Of a DNA stretch of 64,000 nt, positions 24,735 to 34,430 are shown one piece after another. Numbering within the stretch: position 1 is the first letter of the stretch; the number at the start of each line of letters is the position of its first letter. The notes under the pieces were generated by a model. The model saw only the letters and a list, made by a program, of their open reading frames with translations, ran no database searches and was not told the origin of the DNA. Origin of the DNA: Ananas comosus (Eukaryota; Streptophyta; Magnoliopsida; Poales; Bromeliaceae); the NCBI RefSeq assembly GCF_001540865.1, contig NC_033632.1, forward strand, positions 4,447,321-4,511,320, in the 5' to 3' direction. A program made the translations under genes and the position numbers.

Positions 24735-26566
24735 ATTTTACAGATTAAATGCAGCTGAGCGGTCCGAACTTCTATAAATTTGCATGCAGGAATTGATATT
24801 GACAAAGCTATTCCGATATTGTCAGAGCAAATATACATACTTTTTTGCTCTGACGATATTAAGAATAACTTTGACAACATCAATTCTTTTAGCATATGGT
24901 CATCTAAATTTTCAAAAATTTATAATTAATTACATGAATTTATATTTCATTAATTTAAAGCGATTGATATTAGCCAATTAATCGAGAATGAATGCCATAA
25001 ATTAATCAAAATTAATTATCATATGTAATTTATAAAAAATAAATCTCAAGCAATAATTTTTATAGTATAAAACTGAACTTCACATAAATAAAATCTCTTC
25101 TGCATTGTCGGCATTTATACTTTATTATTTCTCGATCATTTGGTTAATATTAGTCGTTTTAAATTGCCCAAATATAAAATTTAAATTGTCAATTATAAAA
25201 TTTTGAAAGTTTAGATAGAAGTATAATTTCTTTTAAAGTTTAAGTGATAAACAGAAGAAATTTCGAGTGAGTGTGATGCATTTTAACCCTTATTTAATTA
25301 CTTAATTAATTAATTAAGGGTTGTTTAGTTAGTTGATTGGGTGGTTGGTGTGAGAAATATAAGTTTGGGTGAGTGTGAATTTTTTTTTTTTTTTCCCCCT
25401 CTCCTCTCTCTCTCTCTCTCTTGTGAGATAAATGAGTTTTTGTTTGTAAATGTGAGGAATAAATAAAAGTAAATTATATATGCGAAATGCTATACTAGTA
25501 TATTTTGCATCTGTCCTACTTGAAATATGTAAAATAAACATAATGAAAAATATTTGTCACACCTTATAAATAAATTGTTGTAAAAATTTACCGTGGACAA
25601 AATATTTTTCATATTGAAAAAAAGCTCAATAATTTTTTCTGTAATTTTTTTAATAAATAAAAATAATTATTGGAGCTTAAAAAAACCATTTATTTGGGCC
25701 TCAAATTTGTTGAATCTATTCTTTCACAATTTAAGCCTCAGCAACAAACTGGCCTTATATTTTATACGTTAAATGAAAGATTAATTAACTAAAGATGCCT
25801 TATTATCTTCTCTTTAATTTTCATTTAACCCTTATTTATTACTTAATTAATTAATTAAGGTACATTTACTTTGCTGTTTGGTTGATTGGTGCGTGTGGGA
25901 ACTATATGGTTCGAGTGCGACTGTGCGAATGTGTGTATTTTTTCTTTTTTTAAGATAAATGTGTATTTAATTTGTTTGTAAATGGGATTAAAAATAGAAC
26001 GATATTACATATTGTTAAATACGAAATATATATGTAGTGTCTTAAGCTTTAGATAAATAAATTGAATGTCCCACGTTATTTCACAGAGCTATATACTCTT
26101 ATTAAAAAAAAAATTTCATTTAATTCAAGTGAACATTTTGAATCAATGAAATGATTTCGATCTCAACCGTAAGAGGAAATGTTGAATATATATAAATAAT
26201 AAAAATATTATTTTTTGATAAATTAAGTTTTTTAATACAAATAATATTTTTATATAACTTACCATATATGTGGTGTAATTAATGAGTACAATATATAATT
26301 GTCATAACATTTGTGCAAAAAGAAGTAATAAGAGCCTGTCACGTTAGCGGAAGTAAACTATTGTAGAATTTTTTAGGATTAATTGTAAACTAGTAGTCTC
26401 TGCAAACATGATAAATTATAGATATATCTTTACAAAACTTAACTTTCATAAATTATTTCTGTAAAAATCTTAATATATTTATATATGTCCATGCCGTTAG
26501 GGACTTTTAGAGAAATTTCGTTAGCCACAGTTAAAATACTTAACCATGATTAATTAATAAGGTGAA
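24735..26566. other. Gene-free stretch downstream of the USP gene
   Basis: AT-rich DNA with no supported gene. TTAATTAATTAATTAAGG occurs near 25305 and again near 25845, each followed by a similar GGTTGATTGG(T)G phrase, indicating two diverged copies of a short repeat about 540 bp apart. A (CT)n tract is at 25400-25421. Confidence 0.45.
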
Positions 26567-26579
26567 TTGAAAATTTTAT

Positions 26580-26670
26580 CCTTCTTCAGCTTCCGCTTCA
26601 TCTCGCTCTTCTTCTTGTTGAAATGGCCATCGTCGTCGTTGTCGGAGAGGGAGGAGATGCGGCGGGCCAT
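26580..26670 (-). pseudogene. Coding-like fragment, minus strand, source unknown
   Basis: Read on the minus strand from 26670, an ATG opens a frame rich in charged residues ([20 protein letters not shown], then KSEMKRKLKK) until the AT-rich boundary at 26580. Its GC content and codon use contrast with the flanks. It abuts, head to head, the plus-strand SMXL fragment that starts 18 bp away. I do not recognise the parent gene. Confidence 0.35.
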
Positions 26671-26687
26671 CGCGGTGGAGAAGGAAG

Positions 26688-26819
26688 GTGAAGATGGAGC
26701 TGCAGCAACTGGTGCTCGCGATCCTCAACGACCCCGTGGTGAGCCGCGTGTTCGGGGAGGCCGGGTTCCGGAGCTGCGACATCAAGCTCGCGATCCTCCG
26801 CCCCCCGCCCCGTTCGTAG
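26688..26819 (+). pseudogene. Fragment of a SMAX1-LIKE/D53-class gene (Clp N-terminal region)
   Basis: The frame from 26688 reads [20 protein letters not shown] then [20 protein letters not shown] and stops at TAG 26817-26819. It corresponds to the conserved strand-helix block after the double Clp-N domain of SMXL6/7/8/D53 proteins, repressors of strigolactone signalling with roles in branching. Only about 43 codons are present. There is no upstream Clp-N repeat and no ATPase part, and sequence unrelated to the family follows immediately. It is therefore a captured or transduplicated fragment, not a gene. Confidence 0.7.
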
Positions 26820-26865
26820 TGTGTCTCGACCCTAACGTTCTGGGCTTCACAGGCGCGTGGGCCTA

Positions 26866-27225
26866 GCCCTCTTGTTTTAAGCTTCCGAGCCCGGGCCGCC
26901 CCGCACCGGGTGCGTGGGCTCGGCCCTCTCGTTTTGGGCTTTCCGACCCGGCTCGTCCGGCACCGTGCGCGTGGACCCGAACCGATCTCGGGAGCGTGCG
27001 GGCCAGGCCCGCCCAGCCGGGTTGTAGCGGGCTTGCGGGCGACCTCGTGGACCCTGCCTGGTTGTAGCGCGCCTGCGGGCCCAGCCCGCTCTTCAGTGTT
27101 GTAGTGGGCCAGGCCCGGTTGTAGTGGGCTTGCAGGCTTGACCAGCCTAGCCCCGCCCAGCCCGTTTGTAGTGGGCTTGCGGCCCGGCCCGCCAGGCACC
27201 GGGCTCGTGGGCTCGGCCCGTTCTT
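26866..27225. repeat. GC-rich degenerate minisatellite
   Basis: About 360 bp of imperfect repeats built from words such as GGTTGTAGTGGGCTTGC and GGGCTCGGCCCG, with GC content far above the surroundings. Long open frames cross it on several strands but encode only low-complexity Gly/Pro/Arg/Ala sequence. It directly follows the SMXL fragment. Confidence 0.7.
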
Positions 27226-27230
27226 AGTGA

Positions 27231-27423
27231 TATCGCTCAACTAAATTATTTAATTTATTGACTAAATTACTGAAAATCCTTTTATAAATATTCGATTTTT
27301 TAATTTTTTTTTTCCCAAAGTTACNATTATATCGCTCAACTAAATTATTTAATTTATTGACTAAATTACTGAAAATCCTTTTATAAATATTCGATTTTTT
27401 AATTTTTTTTTTCCCAAAGTTAC
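27231..27423. repeat. Identical 94-bp direct repeat flanking a single N (probable assembly gap)
   Basis: 27231-27324 and 27330-27423 appear identical, separated by N and four bases. An N sitting between identical ends is the signature of a scaffold join in which overlapping contig ends were not merged, so the second copy probably does not exist in the genome. Confidence 0.85.
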
Positions 27424-27730
27424 CGGATCAATATGTCAAATTATTGCATTTAGCCCACTCCATCAATTCTATCACTATTCCTTCTATTTCTTATAATTTA
27501 TACTGAAAATATTCTTCAAAATAATAGAAACATATTAACAAAATATTTTTTTCTTATAGTACAGTAACTTTGGCTCTTAAAATATTCAAATTTTTTTTTT
27601 TCTGTTTTAATGCCTCAACAAAAATAGGCCTATTCGAGTTACTTGACTTTAATTTGTTGATTATTAAGGAAAACTAGCAATTAAACTAACTTTGCTTGTC
27701 ACAGATAACAACATTGGAATTTCTTCTGTT

Positions 27731-27771
27731 TTTTTTTTTTTTTTTTTTTNTTTTTTTTTTTTTTTTTTTTT
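27731..27771. repeat. Poly-T run interrupted by N
   Basis: About 40 T residues with an N at 27750. Its true length cannot be trusted. The surrounding 27424-28290 holds an AT-rich partial copy of family A (27895-28100) and no gene. Confidence 0.7.
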
Positions 27772-28471
27772 GATATATTTAGAATTTAGGGTTTAGGACC
27801 CAAAAGTTGTTAAGACCCCTACTTCTAAAGATGAATTTCTCATCAAAACAAACAAGAAGAGTAACAAAACCTTACTTTCTTTAATTATAATTGAAAATAT
27901 AAAAATGTATAGAACTTATTTGAACTATGACACATTTTGATCCGATTATCTAATCTTTAGAAAATCTGATTTTAATACCTTATCTTTTAATTTACTTAAT
28001 TTAAACTCTTTAGTGACTTTAAAATTTCAAAATTTAAATATATTGTTTATTTTCCTGGATCTGATTAGCATATATCATATAATTTATGCAACAATAATTT
28101 CATTAAATTAAGTACCATGCCTGAAATTTGTATTGGGAGAGCCATGAAATTGCTTGTATCAATAAATGGAAAGGTTGGGTACCAAAATCCAACTTTTAAA
28201 GATGGGGTACTTGTTGAATCAAAAGGTGCCAAAGTTCTCCTAAGTTTTATACATTTTTACGAATTAAAAATGTAACACCCAAAACTATGGGAAAAAACGT
28301 AAACAATTTATCTGAATTATAGATCATTTTAAATTTTGGCTACCCAATCTTTCGGAAATTTGATTTTACTATTCCACCTGTTTGATTTGAGTCAGTCGAT
28401 AATATTTTGACTTTAAATTTTAAAGGCAATTACTTACTTTAATATATTTATAGTTACGAAAATTATATGAG

Positions 28472-28994
28472 GGGCTTTTTTTGCAAATAGCCTCCTTACA
28501 AATTTTTTTTTAAAATTGGCCTTGTCAAAAATTTATTTGCAAAAATGGTCCTGGCCCCGCCACGCAAGCGCCACGCGGGCGGGGCTGGACCAGATGGTTA
28601 AGTTGAACACGGTGAACCATTCACCGTGTTCAATACAAAATAGCTAAGATCGAAATATTTGTATTGGACACGGTGAACCATTCACCGTGTCCAGTACAAA
28701 TAATTGGACACGGTGAATGGTTCACCGTGTCTAATACAAATACCTCCAACTTAGTCATTGTTGGGGTATTTGTATTGGACACGGTGAACCATTCACCGTG
28801 TCCAATACAAAAATCTTGTATTGAACACGGTGAATGGTTCACCGTGTTCAACTTAAATATCTGGGCCCGCCCTGCCCGCGTGGTGCTGACGTGGCGCTGG
28901 CGTGGCAGGGGCAGGGTCATTTTTGCAAATAATTTTTGGACGGGGCTATTTTTACAAATAAAATTTGTCAGGGGGCTATTTGCAAAAAAAGCCC
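28472..28994. mobile_element. Mutator-type MITE with internal palindrome cluster, 523 bp
   Basis: Terminal inverted repeats GGGCTTTTTTTGCAAATAG and its exact complement, flanked by the perfect 9-bp target duplication TTATATGAG (28463-28471 and 28995-29003). Nine-bp duplications are typical of Mutator-like elements. Subterminal GC-rich arms (GCCACGC/GTGGCG words) are also inverted. The centre holds five palindromic units of the form CACGGTGAA-3 nt-TTCACCGTG. There is no transposase, so it is non-autonomous. Confidence 0.88.
28605..28849. repeat. Five palindromic units CACGGTGAA-NNN-TTCACCGTG
   Basis: Units are centred near 28618, 28682, 28718, 28791 and 28836. The three central bases are CCA, CCA, TGG, CCA, TGG, so copies lie in both orientations. 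Units 1 and 5 share the AACAC/GTGTT outer arm and are inverted to each other. Units 2 and 4 are extended by ATTTGTATTG/CAATACAAAT arms. The cluster could fold into several hairpins or one long one. Confidence 0.9.
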
Positions 28995-29083
28995 TTATAT
29001 GAGGTATACTAATTACAAAATATATGTAAAGTAAAACAACACATTTAAAATTTTAAATCAAAGTGTCGGTGACTGATTAATTG

Positions 29084-29240
29084 TAACAGCCTAGCACACT
29101 AGCAACAATAACTCGTTGTGTCCAATCACTAGCCCAAAATGCTTAAGTCCAGTTATTATTACTAGTGTCTAAATCTTTTATATACCTAATCATATCTCCA
29201 TTCCTATCCGATGCATGTGAGATTATTGGAGTGTGACATT
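29084..29240. mobile_element. LTR-like fragment
   Basis: Starts TGTAACAGCCTAGCAC and ends GGAGTGTGACATT, with an internal GCTTAAGTCC word. It resembles an LTR or TRIM piece similar in style to the Cassandra-like element at 22-23 kb, but lacks clear 5S similarity. No partner LTR or internal domain is seen. Confidence 0.35.
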
Positions 29241-29909
29241 AATAATATTGAAAAAGTATAAAATTTGGTTTCTAGATGCTTCAAATGGTATAGATTGTGT
29301 TAAACGGTGTTGATCGTCAATTTGAAGACTTTATTATTAAAAACAAATGAGTAGCAATGACGGTCATTCCATCGATGAAAACAAATGAATAGTAATGAAG
29401 CACGTTTACTACTGACAGTATAACAACTCAACTATCTCTCTCTATATATATATATATATGATTAAGTTCTAAATTTTTTATTATTTTGCACTGCTTCAAG
29501 GTGATCTCATCATTCTCTCACTTCATCGTTGCTGTTGTCGCTGTCGTCGCCGCTACTGACATTCAGAAAAATTCACTGTTGTTGCCGCTGCTGACAGTCG
29601 GAAGAGTTTCCGGTGGGCACCGCCACAGCAGCCACTAGTGTGGTTACCATGTCATGGTCGTCGCATAAATTAAAATCTTGGCAACTGTTGCTGCCGTCGC
29701 CGCCACCACAGAAATAAAAATCTTCGTTAGTGTACCACACAAAAAAGAGTTCACTTTTAAATGGAATTATTAGGTTAGATTATATTTCACAGAGATATTG
29801 TTGGATATAGAAGTGGTCTCTATTTTCTGAGAAGCCTGTCGGCATTTTCAGCGATCAATTATTACTGCAATGCTGGAGGTACGTCCCAAAGTGCTTGAAA
29901 TTTTTTAAA
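29241..29909. other. Gene-free stretch with part of a family C-like element
   Basis: Contains TTAAACGGTGTTGATCGTCA, also seen in varied form near 19550, 52210 and 56170, marking one arm of a fold-back family. A GC-richer patch (29520-29720) with GCCGTCGCCGCC words has no stable reading frame that I recognise. Confidence 0.4.
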
Positions 29910-30269
29910 CGAAACACTTCAAATTCCACTTCTATAGTTTCACATTTTCTCACTTTAATACTCTGTGGTTTAAAATGTATCAATTTAGTGCCTTGTGATT
30001 TTATTTTTATCTTTTTATCATCGATTTCACTAATTTTTTTCGTTAAATCAATGATAAAGTTAAAACTAAAAGGTATTAAAATGAATATTCGATAAATCTA
30101 GGTAGTTTATCTGAAGTTTTTTTGTATATAAATTTAACGAAATATTAACGGAAAAGCTAACGAAAAGATAAAAATGAAACCACAGGACACTAACTTGATA
30201 CACTTTAAGTCACAGGGTATTAAAGTGAGAAAATGTGAAATCACAAAGATGGTATTTGAAATTTGTCCT
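29910..30269. repeat. Fold-back MITE, family B (copy 2)
   Basis: The left arm has CTTTAATACTCTGTGGTTTA and the right arm the complementary TAAGTCACAGGGTATTAAAG. It shares the family B middle with TTCGTTAAATC and ATTAACGGAAAAGC. Confidence 0.6.
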
Positions 30270-30815
30270 TTTTAAAAAAAATTTAAAATATGACAGATAT
30301 ATTAATGATGTGGTATTTTCAACCAATCATATTTGACTTGTAAGATTTATCCATCCCACTGTAGTTTTTTTAAAAAAATTATTTTTGTTATACCCTTTTT
30401 TCAAATAAAAAAATTTTATTAGTTGGGACATAAATGACGTGTTGTGCTTGCCGTATAGATCTTTATCTCGTCAATATACTGTTTTTTTTAGCATACTAAA
30501 ACCCAACAAATTTTAAAACCATAGAATGAAAGGCATAGAATTTACATTTTATTTCTAGTTGTACCAATAACTTTTTTTTTAAAAGATAATGAGTAATACT
30601 AGCTGTACACTTAGCAACTATGTGTAGATCTTACATTCTAGTCTTTGGATCGTCGGAATCCATCTACTATTATAAAAAAAAAATCCCTAAAAATTCTTTA
30701 ATTTTTTCAGAACTGTAGAATCTATAGATATCAGATGTGTGATATAAATCTTACATCTTAAATATAAGGATTCAAAATTCCATTAATTTTTAGTTATAAA
30801 ATAGTAAAAATTTTA

Positions 30816-31170
30816 GGAAAAACTTCAAAAACCCTTCCTGTGGTTTCGTAGTTTCTCACTTTACCCTCCTATGATTTAAAATGTATCAAATTCCCCCCTG
30901 TGGTTTTGTTTTTATCTTTTCGGTAGCTTTTTCGTTAATATTTTATTAAATTATATATAAAAAACTTCAGATACCCATCTAGATTTATCAAATATTCACT
31001 TTAGTACCCTTTAATTTTAATTTTATCACTGGTTTAAGAAAAAAAAAATAATGAAATTGATAAGAAAAAGAGAAAAAAGACCACATGGAGACAAATATTG
31101 ATACATTTTAAACCACAGGGGGGCAAAATGAGAAACTACGAAACCATACGGGGGTTTTTGAAGTTTTTCC
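30816..31170. mobile_element. Fold-back Mutator-type MITE, family B (copy 3, intact ends)
   Basis: Ends GGAAAAACTTCAAAAACCC and the complementary GGGTTTTTGAAGTTTTTCC, flanked by the perfect 9-bp duplication AAAATTTTA (30807-30815 and 31171-31179). The arms pair along much of their length. This is the copy that defines family B as Mutator-like. Confidence 0.8.
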
Positions 31171-31534
31171 AAAATTTTAAAAAGATAAGTGGGTTAATAT
31201 GGTCCACATGCACAAAGATCTATGAGTGTGTACTATATACCTAAATATTGGGTGTAAAATATAGCTTAAACACTACCATGTCAGTGTCCAATTAGATCCA
31301 TTTTGCAGCAGCTTTATTTAGTGCCTTTTGGCTTGATTGTTTGATTTCAAAATAATATAGAGAAATAGTTTTTATCAGATAAAAAATATTTTTTTGCTTA
31401 ATTTTTTTTTAAAAAAGTTATTTTTTAAATTTTATAGAAAAATTGTGCTTTAGTTTTTCAAATTTTTATCTAGAAAATAAAAATGGTAGAAAAAAATTAT
31501 TTTTTTTGTCTACAAAACTATTGTTTAGCTTGAA

Positions 31535-32005
31535 AGGGTAAATTACACCGGTGGTCCTCGACATTTTTTTTAAAATTTCAAATTAGGTTCCTAATCTTCT
31601 ATATTTGTCGATTGAGTTCCAAAATTTTATAATTCATTTCAATTAAGTCCGTACCGTCTATTTCTCTGTTATTTTTAATGATTTTGAAGCGTCGAATTGG
31701 TTGAATTTTTGCGAGAAATTTTTTTTTTCTTCTTCCTTCTTCATCCTACCTCATCATCGACGTCATTTTTTTTTATATTTTTTCTCTTCCTTTTTCTTTT
31801 TCATTCTTCATCTTTACCTTTATCTTCTTCGCCTCATCCTTATCTTCTTCTGCAACTTGAAAATACACGAAGCACATATGTAAAATTTCGTCAAAAATAA
31901 TGGAATCATGAATGGGCAGGGACCAAATTGAAATGAATTATGAAGGTTGAGTACTCAAATAATAGAAAAAAAAAAGAGTTAGGGATCACTGGTGTAATTT
32001 ACCCT
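31535..32005. mobile_element. MITE with 15-bp inverted ends, 471 bp
   Basis: Inverted ends AGGGTAAATTACACC and GGTGTAATTTACCCT are exact complements, flanked by AGCTTGAA (31527-31534 and 32006-32013). An 8-bp duplication suggests hAT. Shifting one base gives 9 bp (TAGCTTGAA), which would suggest Mutator. There is a pyrimidine-rich interior and no transposase. Confidence 0.85.
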
Positions 32006-32209
32006 AGCTTGAAATAAGCTGTAAACTGAGTTCAAATTCAAATCTAATATCAGAACATGTTCCATCTAATTCCATATCTTGTCTAATTATGTAGAAACTA
32101 AAAACCAAACCCACACTTTGCATTAACAAGAAGATCTAATTGAGTATTTGATTACACTTGAAATGAAGCTCAGCTATCAAATAGGTCTAGCTCGAGACCT
32201 TTTAATAGG

Positions 32210-32726
32210 CACTACAACAAAATTAAGCTATAGTGACATATGTTTGGGACACTTTTGTCTAAGTGTCCTATTTATGCCAAAATTTAAAAAAACATCTACT
32301 AATGTCTAAATATAAAGCCGAATCCAACAAAAAATAAAAGGTTACTCTACTCAGCCCACCCAACCGAACCCATTTGACCCGATTACAAACAGAAAAGAAA
32401 AAATAAAAAAATAATCGATTACCATCTCCCCTTCTCCTCTCACTCATTCCAGTGAAATGCTAGACGAAGGGCCCTTCCCTTTCGTCCTCCTCCGCCACCG
32501 CAACCAACGAGGTAAAGTTCCGGTGGTTGCTAGATACTTAAATAAGTGTTGCTAAATTAACAGCATTTTTTTTAGGTTACAGCGACACTCTTTAACTGTC
32601 ACTATATACCTAGCGACCCCACATATAGCAATACTTTTTAAAAATGTCGGTAATTTAGCCAGCAATACTTTTTTTGACCTGTATCGATATTTAAAAATGT
32701 CGCTATAGACCGTTTTTGTTGTAGTG
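32210..32726. mobile_element. CACTA (CMC/EnSpm) type non-autonomous element, 517 bp
   Basis: Begins CACTACAACAAAA and ends TTTTTGTTGTAGTG, the classical CACTA terminus. Subterminal repeats such as TTTTTAAAAATGTCG and TATAGCGAC/GTCGCTATA words occur in both arms. No clear 3-bp target duplication is seen (AGG versus AGA). A short GC-rich piece (32460-32520) lies in the centre. It lacks transposase. Confidence 0.8.
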
Positions 32727-33141
32727 AGATCTAAGATGTTGTTGGGCGGAAAAATTCCGCGCACACATGCGCCCAACTTTACTGATTTGCACTTCGTCCC
32801 TCCTAGTGAAGATGATCTGACTCTGTCTCAGGCGCAGATTAGAGAGGAAACAATTTGATCGGGTGCCTTCAGAAGTCTTGGTTTTCGGCTAAAACATGAA
32901 TGGGTTTTGGCCTCGCTAGGCCATCGGTCTCTTAGATCTCAATTGCTGGTCAAGGCCGATATCGAGCGATGGAAACCGCTAGAAAGAAACAATTTCTAGG
33001 ATGAAGGGCTGCAGTTGACGGAGGGCTTCTATATATGTTATTGCTATTCTTAGTTTACGTTACGCCTACTACTAAGAAAGATAAAAAATAGAGATATAGG
33101 GTATCCGTGCTATTCTCCTTTTTCTAACCATAAGTCTATAA
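32727..33141. other. Unassigned non-repetitive stretch
   Basis: About 400 bp of near-average GC content with short open frames and no recognised protein or repeat. Confidence 0.4.
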
Positions 33142-33710
33142 AGGCTTCGTTTGGTTGGGGGTTAAGTAAAAACTAGTTAACTAGTTATTCCAGAAATATG
33201 ATTAAGTTCAAGGTTAAGGTCGAGTTAGAATAATTTTGTGTTTGGTTAAGAATTGAATTTAGCCCAGATATAAATAAAATAGTGTTTGATTCGAGTAACT
33301 GGAATAAGAAGGATAGTGAGTAGTTATAAATAAAAAATAATAATATCGCCCCAATTATTATATTTGAATTTAAATTTAAAATTTAAATAATTGAAAATAA
33401 TAATTTAAAATTTAAAATTTAAAATTAAAATATATATTTTTAAATCTCAAATTTAAAAACTTAAAGTTACAAATATAAAATATCAAATTTAAAATTTAAA
33501 TAATTAAAAATAATAAATTTTAATTTTTAATTTTTAAAAATAAATATTAATTTTAAAATTTTAAATTTTAAATTTTTAAATTTAAAATTTAAAATTTAAA
33601 ATTTAAAATTTATATTTATATTTAAAAATAAAATAGGGGTGGAATTAACTTAATCCCACCCGATATATATTCCCCTTATTCCCCCCTTTAACCCCGAACC
33701 AAACGGGGTG
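33142..33710. mobile_element. PIF/Harbinger-like MITE, 569 bp
   Basis: Left end AGGCTTCGTTTGGTTGGGG and complement of the right end CACCCCGTTTGGTTCGGGG, flanked by TAA (33139-33141 and 33711-33713). The core is made of ATTTAAAATTTAAA-type repeats. It belongs to the same broad class as the elements at 13.1 and 42.3 kb. Confidence 0.65.
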
Positions 33711-34077
33711 TAAGGCAATATTTGCGCGATAGCTATACAACATTTCTCTTAAATTGCTCTTGAAAATTATGCCCATTTTCAAATTCGTCATTGGAATCGC
33801 TCTTGAAAATCATGCCCGTTTTCAGATTCGTCGCATCCACTGCTTGAATTTTGCATTTCAAATGTGCCCCAGACTTGTCCTCTCAAGTTTTGCCAAAGAC
33901 TTCGGCTTTTGGTACGCTTTGTCAATGCCGAAGTCCTTTTGCCAACAAATGCACCTCTGAGATGTCTTTCAATAATAACTGTCTACGGAAGCCCAAGTTG
34001 CTCCACTCCTGTAGTCTAGTTCATCATTCCAATGAACAAAGTAGGTAGCGAGCTATCTTTTTCTCAAGAAAAAAGGG

Positions 34078-34430
34078 TAAACTTTAGATTCCATCCTTGT
34101 GGTTTCGCACTTTCTTATTTTAGTACCATCTGGTTTAAAATATATCAAGTTAGTGTCATGTGGTTTTATTTTTATCTTTTCGTCGGCTTCTCCGCTAATT
34201 TTTTATTAAATAATATACAAAAACTTTTGATACTCCACCTAGGTTTATCGAATATTCACTTTAGCATCCTTTAGTTTTAACTTTGTCCCTGATTTAATGA
34301 AAAAAATTAGTGAAATCGATAATAAAAAATTAAAAATGAAACTACAAGACACTAGATTGATACACTTTAAATCATAGAATACTAAAGTAAAAAAGTACGA
34401 AACCACGGGGGTGGTATTTGAGGTTTTTCA
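34078..34430. repeat. Fold-back MITE, family B (copy 4)
   Basis: The left arm has TTGTGGTTTCGCACTTTCTT and the right arm the complementary AAAAAGTACGAAACCACGGG, with the same central TTTATCGAATATTCACTTTA seen in copy 3. The terminal bases are decayed. Confidence 0.65.

Larger units (their letters stand above)
28290..29085. repeat. Fold-back repeat, family A (copy split by a younger insertion)
   Basis: The left half, 28290-28471, carries GAATTATAGATCATTTTAAA and family A phrases. The right half, 28995-29085, resumes with the complementary ACTAATTACAAAATATATG and TTAAATCAAAGTGTCGGTGA. The Mutator-type MITE at 28472-28994 sits exactly between the halves. The right end is cut off by the LTR-like piece at 29084. 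Confidence 0.6.

Noticed and set aside
26576..27240. Long minus-strand frames of 125-207 codons
   Set aside because: They cross the GC-rich minisatellite and encode only Gly/Pro/Arg/Ala low-complexity sequence; openness follows from base composition.
28605..28849. CRISPR-like regular repeats
   Set aside because: The units are self-palindromic, alternate in orientation, have irregular spacers and lie inside a plant MITE.
28630..29002. Frames of 96 and 112 codons on opposite strands
   Set aside because: Both translate the palindrome cluster of the MITE (repeated HSPCP/HGEWFTVS text), so they are repeat artefacts.
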